From Tridacna crocea (lineage: Eukaryota > Mollusca > Bivalvia > Cardiida > Cardiidae), in NCBI GenBank assembly GCA_943736015.1, contig OX031064.1:59317861-59381860 (forward strand): a stretch of 64,000 nt of DNA, read 5' to 3'. The notes beneath the pieces were generated by a model, which did not search any database, was not told where the DNA came from, and worked only from the letters and a program-made list of their open reading frames with translations. This document shows positions 1-10,700 of this stretch, piece by piece. A program made the translations under genes and the position numbers. Each line of letters begins with the position of its first letter. Position 1 is the first letter of the stretch.

Positions 1-75
1 TCTCGAAATCGGGCTCAATCAGCCAAGGTAAAATCCACGTAGTGATCTTAAACTTGGCTCGCGAAGATGCCTACA
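1..75 (+). mobile_element. dispersed repeat L, right end cut by window edge
   Basis: TCTCGAAATCGGGCTCAATCAGCCAAGG to CTTGGCTCGCGAAGAT matches the right end of 54131-54530. Confidence 0.75.
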
Positions 76-168
76 GTGTTTTTTGAAAGACTCCTTACTA
101 AGGCTCGTTAAAAACTCAGGATTGTTTGTCTACCCGGAGGCTGCTAAGCGTGGTTCAAGGACCTTTTA

Positions 169-233
169 GGGACAGTGTAGATCAAGATTAGTCTGCATAG
201 GATACACAGTCTGATTTGTATCTACACTGTCCG
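169..233. repeat. 65-bp foldback D (GGACAGTGTAGATC...GTCCG)
   Basis: GACAGTGTAGATCAAGATTAG pairs with CTGATTTGTATCTACACTGTC; the short centre varies among copies. Confidence 0.8.
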
Positions 234-326
234 ATAAGGAGCTATCCCTAACCCAAAAATACCCTCAAAATAGCAAGTATTAATTTTGGTTTCTACGATA
301 GGGTTGAAAATTTCATTTCACTTTTG

Positions 327-546
327 TTAACTCATTACCAAACGACAATATTTTAGATTTGTCCAAATCGAAAGCATGTGCAGACGACAAAATAAAAGTG
401 ACTGAAAATTTGAAATATATTTTGTGAAGGGTAGAAAACATTGTGGGAAAAGGAGAAAATGCTGGTAACCAGCATTTTCTCCTTTTCCGACAATGTTTTC
501 AAAAGGCTTCTTTCTCAAGGGCGTCAAAAGTAGGGATTGTGTGGTA
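327..546 (+). mobile_element. TTAA palindromic MITE, family A
   Basis: Left end TTAACTCATTACCAAACGAC is intact; the right end stops at GGGATTGTGTGGTA without TTAA. The central hairpin around GCTGGTAACCAGC is nearly perfect, with one TTCCGAC change in the right arm. Confidence 0.8.
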
Positions 547-552
547 GGACAG

Positions 553-735
553 ACCTCCAGACAGAGGGAGTGATTTCGATTTCAAACTTGGAAATATTTA
601 TTATTCTGCACTAAACCCTATGGTATGGGTACTCATTAGAAATGTCTCATCGAGAAGATTCTAATGAGTACCCACAACATAGGGTTTTGAAGAGAAATGA
701 TGGATTTAGAATACAATCACTCCCTCTTATCTGAG
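553..735. mobile_element. palindromic element K, first copy
   Basis: AGAGGGAGTGATTTCGATTTC and AATCACTCCCTCTT bracket a palindrome of GGTATGGGTACTCATTAGAA. A truncated relative sits at 7576-7660. Confidence 0.8.
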
Positions 736-1141
736 GCTATGTATGAAAGAGCTAATCTGTACCCAAAACAACAGGATAAAAGTTGAAGAGCTTGGCCCCA
801 GCGTACTGTCCGCTTTTGATTCGTGACCTTTAACCCCAGGATAACCCGGGTTTACTAAAGGTAAATGATCTAACTGGTGGTCAATCCTACGTCATTAACC
901 TAAGCAGTCTTTCTTGGCAAAAGGTAAAAAGTCAAATGTGATCGGAATAGTGCTGTGAACTTCGACCTTTGACCCTTGACGTTTGAACCTGTTAGTTTTA
1001 ATGCCATTGACCCTTCTGTGACAGAAGGTGATGTAGAATACGGATTATATCTAATATGTTTTTTTCCCCCATCGTTTCCTTCCACGAAAATACATGAACA
1101 CCACTGAAATAGTGAAGTCGGTCATTACCCTAGGGAAATGT

Positions 1142-1329
1142 TTAGCTCTTTACCAAACAATCCCTAACTTTCACGACTCTGTGAAAGAAGCCTTTTGAAA
1201 ACACTTTTCCCACAATGTTTTCTAACCTTCTCAAAGCAAATTTCTTTTCTTGAGTCACTTTCATTTTGTCATCTGCAAAGGCTTTCAATTTGGAAAAGTC
1301 TGAAGTTTTATCGTCTGGAAAAGAGTTAA
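1142..1329 (-). mobile_element. family A MITE, internally deleted
   Basis: Reverse orientation (CAATCCCT end first). The left arm of the hairpin is missing. It shares the TTAA at 1326-1329 with the next copy. Confidence 0.65.
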
Positions 1330-1556
1330 CCCTTTCCCAAACGACAAAACTTTTGGACTAGACCAAATTGAAAGCATTTGCAGACGACAATTCAACTCTT
1401 GCTGAAAAGATTATTTAAATCTATGATAGGGTAGAAAACATTGTGGGAAAAGGAGAAAATGCTGGTTACCAGCATTTTCTCCTTTTCCCACAATGTTTTC
1501 AAAAAGTTACTATTCCAGACCCGTAAAAAACTAGGGATTGTTTTGGAAAGGGTTTA
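1326..1556 (+). mobile_element. family A MITE
   Basis: TTAACCCTTTCCCAAACGAC to GGAAAGGGTTTA; hairpin arms are intact around GCTGGTTACCAGC. The terminal TTAA has changed to TTTA on the right. Confidence 0.8.
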
Positions 1557-1617
1557 GATAAAAGAATAATTTTAAGTTTTTACCAAAGGGCAATATTTCG
1601 AGCTCTTCTACATGTAA

Positions 1618-1800
1618 GGTATTGATTGATTGATTGATTGACTGATTGTATGGTGTTTTACACCGTTTTCAGCATTATTTCAGTTATATCACGGCGGCCA
1701 GTGCACCTTGCCATGCTTTCCTGAAGTTTCTTTTACCAGTGCAACGCCCACTTTTCTTTCCAAGCCACTGGCTGCTTTCCCACATAACCATCGTCTAAAC
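1618..1800. repeat. TTGATTGATTG dispersed repeat
   Basis: TTGATTGATTG, then TGTATGGTGTTTTACACCG and ATATCACGGCGGCCAG. A second copy begins at 3165. SINE-like repeats with this core are widespread in invertebrates. Confidence 0.65.
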
Positions 1801-1963
1801 AACGGTCAGTGGTGAGAGAAGAAACATGTAAGTTTAAAGCATATGCAGATGACATATCAAAAGGAGCCATAAAGATACGATTTGTGTTTGAAAGGAAGGA
1901 AACATCGCGGAAAAAGGAGAAAATTCTGGCTACGACGTTTCAAAGTCCCTTTTCACCAGTTTC

Positions 1964-2156
1964 TTAACCTTTTACCACACAATAACGACTTTTAATTACC
2001 CTGGGAAAGAGGCCTTTTAAAAACATTCCGAGAAAAAGAGAAAATGTATTTTCTCCATTTTCCAAAACGTTTTCTACTCAATCAAAAAATGATTGTCGTC
2101 TGCAAATGCTTTCAATTTGGACAAGGCTTAAATTTTGTCGTCTGGAAAGGGTTTAG
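1964..2156 (-). mobile_element. family A MITE, decayed hairpin
   Basis: TTAACCTTTTACCACAC to GGAAAGGGTTTAG. The central hairpin is reduced to GAAAATGTATTTTC. Confidence 0.65.
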
Positions 2157-2440
2157 TCACTGTCCCCTGCAAACGAAGTTTCGAGTCTTACTGCAAACCC
2201 CGTGTAAAATACTTGTACGTTGACTGGGAAATGCCTGTGACGAGCATTTTCTCCTTTTGCTATGTTTCTAGTTGTAGCTGTTCAATAAATAAAGACCAAG
2301 AAGAGTGCATTTGTATGATCTGCGTACTGTTAACCCTTCATGATCCTGCTAAATACCTTGAATATTTGTTTTACTTCTATAGTGTAAACCCAAATAGTGA
2401 TATTTCAAAGTTTTATTTTCAGGAATGATACCTCTTTCTC

Positions 2441-2505
2441 GGACAGTGTGGATCCAAGATCAGACTGCACGTTCTGTGCAGTATGATCTTGATCTACACT
2501 GTCCG
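2441..2505. repeat. foldback D
   Basis: GGACAGTGTGGATCCAAGATC and GATCTTGATCTACACTGTCCG; centre GTTCTGTGCAG. Confidence 0.82.
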
Positions 2506-3164
2506 CAAAAGGTCAGTGAGTCAACCTAAGCAGCCTATGTTTAAATACTGTATACTGAAATTAGTACTTAGTAAGCACTTGTCGTAGGAGTCAATAATTC
2601 AATGTCATTCAACGACCCCGAATGCCCTAGTATACTCGTTCTCTATAGCCAAAACATTCTGTTTAATTCAGGCTCATTCACCGCGTAATCTTCTCTCTTG
2701 TCTTTTTTCCCTCTTTTTTTCCCTCAAAAGGCAATGAAGAGTAGTTCGATGGCTCAACTCCAGAAGTTCAAAAGGTCAATGTCAGACAGATATCAGAAAA
2801 AAAAATCTTGCTTGCCCACTGGAATCGATTAATTTCGATGGATACCGCGCTCTTATCCTTAAAAAAAACCTACGCATTCGGTAATATGATATTTTTTTTT
2901 CAGCAATAGGTTGGTAAACTCGACCTCTTACCGACGGCAGGAAGTACAAGCTTCTAGAACCCAGAAAGATAGTTATATTAAGCAGACGACAAAACTTTAG
3001 GTTTGTCCAAATCGAAAGCAGTTGCAGACGACAAAATAAAATTTGTGACCGAAAATTTGAAATTTGTTTTGTAAGAGGTATAAAACATTGTGGGTTAAGG
3101 AGAAAATGCTGGTTAAGGATTTTTTCTTAGGGTCGTTAAAAGTCGGCATTGAGTGGTAAAAGGT

Positions 3165-3400
3165 TTATTGATTGATTGTATGATGTTAAAACGCCGCTTT
3201 CAACATTACAGCAGCCATATCACGGCGACAGCTAACATTTTCACGTATGTCCTTGGTTTCATGAGAGCTTGGCCATAGCTTTGAAGAGTCTTGCCTAAGG
3301 GCATTCTCACGGACAATCCAGTACTTCCAGCGAGGCTCTAATCCAGGGCTTTCAAATTGCAAGTCTTATATTCACCACCATGCCAGGCAGGATCGAAATG
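3165..3400. repeat. TTGATTG dispersed repeat, second copy
   Basis: TTGATTGATTGTATGATGTTAAAACGCCG, ATATCACGGCGACAG, and a tail with GGCAGGATCGAAATGGGTC. It extends further right than the first copy. Confidence 0.65.
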
Positions 3401-3492
3401 GGTCACGGTGAGTGTGTGTGGGGGGGTTGAACATTTTGATGTTATTGCACTCTTCTCTTTTCCATCCTTACGCTAAATTTCTCATTTTTTCT

Positions 3493-3721
3493 TTAACCCA
3501 TTACCACACAATTCCTACTTTTGACGCCCCTGAGAAAGAAGCTTTTTGAAAACACTGTAAGAAAAAAAGAAAATGCTGGTAACCAGTATTTTCTACTTTT
3601 CCAACAGTGTTTTCTACCCTTCCCAGAACAAATTTCAATTTTTCAGTCACCTTTATTTTGTCGTCTGCAAATGCTTTCAATTTGAACCGGTCTAAAATTT
3701 TGTTGCGTGGTAAAGAGTTAA
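3493..3721 (-). mobile_element. family A MITE, 229 bp with both TTAA ends
   Basis: Intact TTAA at both ends and the family's standard 229-bp length. Arms have drifted (GTAAGAAAAAAAG / CTACTTTTCCAAC). Confidence 0.85.
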
Positions 3722-3736
3722 GATACCGCCTTTCTT

Positions 3737-4435
3737 TTATGAAAGTATTCGTAATTTCGGTTTCAAGACAGTTCCCCGACACGGCTTTTCGAGACAGTTC
3801 CCCGACAAAATTGAAGACAGTTCCCCGACATTTTTGAAGACAGTTCCCCGACACATTAATTATTAACAACCTTGATTTTCATCGACATTTATCATCGATA
3901 TCTTATAACTTTTAAGGAAAGGTAATGGGGGGGGGGGGTGTTGTACTTGTGAAAGGATTGTGTATAATTGAGAGTATTTTTCCTTTTTAGTTTATTATTG
4001 ATGATCAGTCAGTTCGGAAATGATACCTTCGCCGTAATGCAGATCAGAATATAATAGCTGTGCTACATGCCATTAAAGACAGTTTACACGGCAATCATAC
4101 ACAATTAACGGAAACTCGAAAGGTTCCCGCCAATTAAACCAATCATTATTACAAACACCCAATCATGGCAACAAACAGTCCAATCACAATATATCGACCT
4201 CCTTAATTGGGCATAATACGCAATTTAATAACCGCCAAAGTTGAAATTTACGTCCATAAAAAAATATTTAAAAATAAAACCCTAAACCTATTCAATATAC
4301 TAATAATAAAAGTGTCGGGGAACTGTCTTCAAAAGTGTCGGGGAACTGTCTTCAATTTTGTCTGGGAACTGTCTCGAAAAGCCCTGTCGGGGAACTGTCT
4401 TGTCGGGGAACTGTCTTGTTCCCGTAATTTCTAGC
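3737..4435. mobile_element. inverted-repeat element with GACAGTTCCCCGACA arrays
   Basis: Four direct copies of GACAGTTCCCCGACA at 3767-3853 face five or so inverted copies (TGTCGGGGAACTGTC) at 4309-4421. The outer edges also match in inversion around GTAATTTC/GAAATTAC. The ~450-bp interior is AT-rich without an ORF. I cannot name the family. Confidence 0.7.
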
Positions 4436-4886
4436 AAGCTTTTTTTTTGAGCATTTCTGTTAAAATACGTGTACTTTTAAAGCGTATAATTATCATGTAG
4501 AATTAAAGTTTTAAACAGAAGAAAAAAAGTCGACTGATTTGCCACGCTAACATTCTAACCGGTTTCAGCTTCTCTAGGAGGTCAATGACCGATGAGTGAA
4601 GAGATGGGTTGAGTCTTTTCTCAGGTCCTTCTGCGACAATGTATAAGTCTTGCACTGTGAAAAAAGGGGGGCTAAAATCATTTGCGAAAAGTATCGTTCC
4701 ATGTCAGCCTGCGCAGTCCGCGCAGGCTGACATGGGCCGAAACTTTTCGCTATATTTGAATTTTCTGCATGTTAAAGGATAATTCTACCTATGGTTTATT
4801 CGGTGATTTGACAAAGAAGATGTTTAGGGACCCATAAGTGGGTGATGGCTTGCTTGGTATTGTGTACAATGGAGACATTTTAACCC

Positions 4887-5100
4887 TTAACTCATTACCA
4901 AACGACAAAATTTTAGACTGGTCCAAATTGAAAGCATTTGCAGACGACAAAATAAAAGTGACTGAAAATTTGAAATTTGTTTTGTGAAGGGTAGAAAACA
5001 ATGTTGGAAGGTTACCAGCATTTTCTCCTTTTCCCACAATCTTTTTAAAGGCATCATTCTGAGGGGCGTCAAAATTAGGGATTGTGTGGTAATGGATTAA
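4887..5100 (+). mobile_element. family A MITE
   Basis: TTAACTCATTACC to GGTAATGGATTAA. The left hairpin arm has lost about 15 bp. Confidence 0.8.
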
Positions 5101-5195
5101 CCTGCTAAATAACTAAACTGAAATTTTCAATTCGATAATAAAATCCAAAAGGTTGCTGTTTAAAAGTTATGTGTTGGGAAATAATCTCTCCCTTT

Positions 5196-5261
5196 CGGAC
5201 AGTGTAGATCCAAGATCAGACTGCACTTTCTGTGCAGTCTGATCTTGATCTACTCTGTCCG
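5196..5261. repeat. foldback D
   Basis: Nearly perfect; flanked, like other copies, by a GTCAGTGAGTC(G/T)CG word on the right. Confidence 0.82.
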
Positions 5262-5380
5262 AAAAAAGGTCAGTGAGTCTCGTTTAACAGTCTGAGGGTT
5301 AACGCTTAGAGCGTTGAACTAAAACATCCAAAACACTGTCTGATCATTGTTGTTAGGACCTGAATATATAATAAAGTAAC

Positions 5381-5445
5381 GGACCGTATGGATCAAAGAT
5401 CAGACTGCACATTCTGTTCAGTCTGATCTTAGGCTGCACCGTCAG
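5381..5445. repeat. foldback D, decayed
   Basis: GATCAAAGATCAGACTGCAC...CAGTCTGATCTTAGG; lies 120 bp after the previous copy. Confidence 0.75.
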
Positions 5446-5569
5446 CAAAAAACAGCTTTAGTCGGTACCAGCACTTAATGGGCTAAGCCAGGACATGGCC
5501 AGTATAGTAACTCCACCCCTTTCGACCAATGAAATACTGGTACTCAAATATATTTTGTAGGCTTGTAAC

Positions 5570-5880
5570 TTATATCTTGTAACATATCTTATATCTTGTA
5601 TCTTATATCCTGTACCTTGTATCCTGTATCTTGTATCCTGTATCCTGTATCTTGTATCCTGTATCTTGTATCTTGTATCTTATATCTTATATCTTGTATC
5701 TTATATCTTGTATCTTATATCTTATATATTGTATCTTGTAACTTGTATCTTATATCTTGGCCCGTGCTTATAAACTTCATTGAGTACATTTTCATGCTCA
5801 AGGAGCGGTTTCTTGCGGTTTCAAGGAGCTGTTCTCAACATTTTTTATAAGCACGGGCCCTTATATCTCGTATCTTATAA
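5570..5880. repeat. minisatellite of (C)TTATATCTTGTAT(CC)TGTA units
   Basis: Irregular repeats of TATCTTGTATCCTG-like 7-mers from 5570 to 5758, resuming after 5860 as TTATATCTCGTATCTTATAA. It is interrupted by the foldback at 5758-5860. Confidence 0.85.
5758..5860. mobile_element. ~100-bp foldback inserted in the minisatellite
   Basis: Inverted ends GGCCCGTGCTTATAAA and TTTATAAGCACGGGCC enclose about 70 bp. Minisatellite sequence lies directly on both sides, so this is a clean insertion. Confidence 0.8.
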
Positions 5881-6244
5881 GCTTGACCGAAAAGGACCCT
5901 CTAAGCAGTCTATATCCTGTCTTCCACACATAGTTTAATAAAGATCAACGATCAGACTGTACATTTCGACTGTACACCCGTCTGGTCATGACCTGTGTAC
6001 ATTGTCTACAAAAGTACTAGATCTATGAGTCACTTTTTTTTTCTCAAGGGTTACTGGCCGTTGGTATTTCATTCATAGAATAGTGACCTACGTTCAACCC
6101 GAGCTTTCATAGTCCGCTGTTTTGCTGAATTAGAAAATGATGCAGCTTCAAATTATTGTGACAACATGGTAAGGAAGATGCTTTTGACGAATAAATTCCG
6201 GAAGAAACCCATGGTCTTTTTTCCCATTTAGAGTAAAATACATT

Positions 6245-6474
6245 TTAACCCATTACCACACAATCCCTACTTTTGACGAACCTGAGAAAGAAGCTTTTAG
6301 AAAACATTATGGGAAAAGGAGAAAATGCTGGTAACCAGCATTTTCTCCTTTTCTCACAATGTTTTCTATCCTTCACAAAACAAATTTAAAATTTTCAGTC
6401 ACTTATGATTTGTTGTCTGCAAATGCTTTCGATTTGGACAAGCCTTAAAATTTTGTCGTTTGGTAATGAGTTAA
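6245..6474 (-). mobile_element. family A MITE
   Basis: TTAA at both ends, 230 bp, hairpin intact. It lies about 570 bp before the P450 start codon. Confidence 0.85.
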
Positions 6475-6803
6475 AGCATTTTTGGATGTTGCGTGCCACC
6501 AATGTTTTCAACGCCGATGGCTCTCTAGTTTTCAAGCCACCGTTCTTTATTTTGTCCATTGGCAAGGAAACAAAGTTAGGCTGCGTGTAACTTCATAATT
6601 CGGGTAATTTCATTCAGAAGAATCCAAATCTACGAGAAAATATTCCCTGTACGGTCAGTTGGAAGGAATACAGAATGTCTTCAAGAACGCGAGTATTGGA
6701 TTATTGACCAATCATTTTGCGCTATAGCTTGTCACGTGATATATACGTCATAACGGTACAATGACGCAGCGTATTTCGATGGATAGGAACGGGTTTCATG
6801 GGT

Positions 6804-6852
6804 TCAAAGGTTAACGGCCGCTTCTGTCCTAAATAAGTTGGGGTTAGAGAGA
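6804..6852 (+). repeat. 49-bp segment upstream of the P450, duplicated in its intron 2
   Basis: These 49 bases recur without mismatch at 10748-10796. The left end contains GGTTCAAAGGTTA, which reads as a direct repeat of nuclear-receptor-like half-sites with one-base spacing (GGTTCA A AGGTTA). Whether it is a regulatory element or a repeat fragment cannot be decided here. Confidence 0.6.
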
Positions 6853-6948
6853 TGCCTCTAGGTTACGAGGTCAGATTGGAAAGTTAACGTGGTCTAAGAC
6901 TGTGAAAATTTACGCAAATGAAACGTCATCAAAAATGTCGGAGATACG

Positions 6949-6955
6949 TATAAAT
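6949..6955 (+). promoter_or_regulatory. candidate TATA box of the CYP26-like gene
   Basis: TATAAAT lies 92 bp before the ATG. A start site 25-30 bp downstream would give a 5' UTR of about 65-70 bases. Position and sequence are the only support. Confidence 0.35.
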
Positions 6956-7046
6956 GTAGGCTCAGAATGCCACTTGGTTTCATTCACGGTTCTACACCGA
7001 AACTTTGTAAAACCACCTGGCATTTACAAAAGGGCATTAAATAGCT

Positions 7047-7196
7047 ATGTTGGAAATTTATTTATTAATTTGTTGTGTGGTTCTTTCAGTGTGGTACCTG
7101 CGCTGTCGGTCTCGGCGGACGGAGATCTCGAATCTGCCACCTGGCACGATGGGCCTACCATTTATCGGCGAAACGCTGTCTTTTGCAAGAGAGAAG
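7047..7196 (+). CDS. CYP26-like: CYP26-like exon 1
   Basis: Fifty codons from ATG 7047, ending at donor AAG|GTGAGT. It encodes the membrane anchor, an RCRSRR basic segment and LPPGTMGLPFIGETLSF. The start was chosen because it puts the anchor directly before the conserved Pro-rich hinge; the -3 base is G. A longer frame from 6902 overlaps out of phase and is a shadow. Confidence 0.85.
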
Positions 7197-7709
7197 GTGA
7201 GTCACAGGCTTGTTGATTTGTTACTTTCTGAATTAGATCTAAATTTACTGCAGGTTGCTTAAAAATTCTCGGTAAATTAAGAACTAAATATACAGCTCCA
7301 GTAGCGGTCAAGAGCGGGCCTTAAAATGCATTTGAAATTAAAGCATATCTATTAAAGAATTGAAAGTGTTGTAACGATTATCTGACGGTAGATCGAAGTA
7401 TTTGTGGCTGGTAGAAAAATGATTTTTGGCTGCTACTGATACTTCCGCGGTCAGTAATATGAATGAATTTCTAATGCATGAAAACCAGTGAAGTCGTTGC
7501 AGAAGAAAAAATGCTTATCATTTTACTAGTGTAGCAGATTGCTTGTCTGTTACTAATACAGATTTTTTGTTTTTGAAACCCTTCACTAGAACCTATGTCG
7601 TTGTTAAATAAATATCAATTGACCGAGTATCTACAACATAGGTTCTGGTGAAACCACCACACTTACCTATCTTTTATCTGTGGACTGTGAAGAAAAATGA
7701 GAAAGAGAG

Positions 7710-7764
<55 letters not shown>

Positions 7765-10700
7765 TCATGACTAGAAATAGTAATTTCATCATTTTATGTG
7801 AATAAATCATTTCCATATGCTACAATGTTTACGAGTCCCTATCTACAGCAAGATTTCAATACGAATGTTTTCCCTGAGTACTGCGTTCGGATAGACTGTC
7901 TATTCCGAATCCTGTTTAACCTTCGAATGTTAGGCGCGACTCACTGACCTTTTGCGGAGTGTGTAGATAAAGATCAGAATACACCGACCGCGCAGTCTGA
8001 TCTTGGATCTATACTGTCCTATGAGGATGTACTGTCGGTCTAGATATAATTTTGAAAAAGCAACATTTGAGTTTTTAACTGTCGACTTGACTGTTTGGTG
8101 TTAGTTATTTAGGAAGATAACGATTATCCCTTCTCCAAACGACAAAATTTAAGACTGGTCCAAGTTGAAAGAACTTGCAGGCTACAAAATAAACGCAACT
8201 CAAAAATTGAAAATTTATTTCCAGCTGGGCAGAAAACATAGTGGGAAAAGGAGACAATGCTGGTTACCAGCATTGTCTCCTTTTCCCACAATGTTTTCAA
8301 AAGGCTTCTATTTCAGGGTCGTAAAAACCAGGGATTGTTCTGTAAAGGGTTAAGGGACACAACGCCGTCGGTCAATCACCTGGCAATGACGATACTTCCG
8401 CGGTCAGTGACCAATGAGAGAGTTAAACGTCTATGTCTGAACAAAGACCATAAAAAACATCTAGATATTGAGAGATGTATCGATATCTTTAGCAAAGTAA
8501 CAAGGAGCAGTGGTTATGTCTGGAGTGATCGTTTTGTTTGTTTGTTTAGTTTTAGGCTAAAGTGTTTGACTTATTATTTAAAATGCTTCACAGAGAAAGT
8601 TGTTTTCTGAGGTAACTTAATTTTCCTTGCTGTAAATTTGTCTCAAAACAAATTGTTGTGGAGTTATTGCCTTATTGGATCCAAAATGGTAAAATTTGTG
8701 AGAAATCTAGATGAGCTTTTCGATTCAGTATTTCTTGATATATGTTCATTTATCAATCTGTATTTGTTTATTTACCCATCTATTTGAATGAATGAAATAT
8801 GCTAGAGCTACCCAGCGTACCTGAAAAGCTTTTTACTGGCAGTTGTTTTTCTGGTTTAGTATGTCGGTCGATTTACTTCGAAAACCTCGTAACTACAGCT
8901 TGTTACAAGCTGTAGTTACGAGGTTTTCGAAGTAAACCGACGACATGATTCTGGGAAATACGGTGATATACGTACATTACGCCAAGACTTGAAACTGTCA
9001 TTAAGTTATTTGATCTCTAAGTTTGACTTCAGTCTAACCATTTTTGATCTTCAATGGCTTATAGCGCTATATTCGTTACTTTCAGATCCATTTTTTCAAA
9101 TCAAGACATGACAGGTACGGGAAGGTGTTCAAAACCAACCTCTTTGGCAAGCCCACCATTCGGGTGCACGGCTCAGACAACCTTCGTAAAATTATGCTCA
9201 ACGAAGCGAGATATGTAGAATCGTGCTATCCTACATCAGTCCGCAAACTTCTGGGTGAAGATTCTATAAGTATGAGCCAAGGAGACAGTCACGTGACCAA
9301 AAAGGAACAACTGATGAGATACCTTTGTCCAGCGTTCTTTCAACATCACGTTCCTGTGTTTAGTTCTATCATTGCTGACAGAATAGAAACATGGCAGAGA
9401 CTTGACGAAGTAGATCTACATAAAGAGAGCAGAAAATTGTTTATCGAGTTAGCTGTACGGCTTTTGATCAAACTAGATATTGCTGAAGAGGACTTGGATG
9501 TGATTCGGACACAACTGGATATCTTTACAGAAAACATCTTCTGTTTGCCCATAAATCTGCCTGGATTTGCTTTCAGAAAGGTAAGCATGAGTTGTATCTC
9601 TATTTCCCAGTCGTATTGGTATCTTGGCTGATGAGCCCGACTCACTGACATTTTATAGGCAGTGTAGATCAAGATCAGACAGCACAGAACTGATCTTGCA
9701 TCTACACTGGAGATATCTTTCTTCTAAAATGAGTTTTAACCCGTTACCAAACAATCCCTGGTTTTTACGACCCGAAGATAGAAGCCGTTTGAAAACATTG
9801 TGGGAAAAGGAGAAAATGCTGGTAACCAGCATTTTCTCCTTTTCCCACAATGTTTTCTACCCTGCTGGAAACAAATTTTAATTCTTGACTTACGTTTATT
9901 TTGTCGTCTGCAATGCGGACCAGTCCCAAATTTTGTCGTTTAGGAAAGGGTTAAGTCATTATCTCCTGCTAGATGGCATTCTATAAATACTCATCTATCT
10001 AAGTTGGGCATCCTGGGTACAGAACCGAACCACTTTCCTACGCGACAACCGTTACTTTGAATTTTAAACTAAAATAAACGTTTACTCAATAAAACGCTAC
10101 TCCGTGCAATTCACTCAGCTATGATCAGAAGTTTAGAGAAATCTGGAGCTAAAACGGGTCTCATGTCTCCTCAAACGTATTGATAAAAGCTATTTTCAAC
10201 ATTGCTACTTTATAGAGCGTAATATTACAGTCTGCCCGCTTTTGGGGCTAGTGATGTGTCATATAAGACAGTCGAATCTTCGAAGAATATGACATGCGCA
10301 GACAACGAGGGTTAAGTAGCATTATTCGGATTTATTCGGGTTTCACTCTACCATTTTCTGCTAAATAAACGGAATGAACTTTTTGAGCCGACAGTAAAAA
10401 CCCAAATTTTGTTATTTCAAAGGTATTTTTGGTGGACAAAACGTTCTAGTAAGATAGTTTAGATTAAAGATCGGACTGTACGTTCCGTGCAGTCGGATCT
10501 TGATCTAAACTGTCCACAAAAGATGAGTGAGTCGCGCTTAGTAGAATGCGAATGAGAACCTATTTATTGGGAGAAGGGTTAAAGTATAATCTCGGTCAAA
10601 TGCTACCTAACTGACATCTTACTGATGTTGGCATATCGTTCCCTTGTTGGCACTGTAGATCAAGATCAGATTCTATAAGTGTGCAGTCTGATAATTGATC

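Larger units (their letters stand above)
1..6900. other. intergenic repeat-rich region
   Basis: No coding gene recognised. It holds seven TTAA palindromic MITE copies, several GATCAAGATCAG foldbacks, two TTGATTGATTG dispersed repeats, an inverted-repeat element at 3737-4435 and a minisatellite with an inserted foldback. The stretches 2517-2990 and 5880-6240 show nothing I can name. Confidence 0.6.

Noticed and set aside
5596..5850. 84-residue frame with repeated LYLISCILYPVSC
   Set aside because: It is the translation of the TATCTTGTATCCTG minisatellite.
6902..7216. 104-residue frame overlapping P450 exon 1
   Set aside because: Out of frame with the conserved LPPGTMGLPF segment; no similarity to known domains.
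9653..9881. Recurring frames such as WEKEKMLVTSIFSFSHNVF and ENxVGKGENAGxQHFLLFPQCF on both strands, here and throughout
   Set aside because: All fall on the MITE hairpin; conservation follows the DNA palindrome, not a protein.
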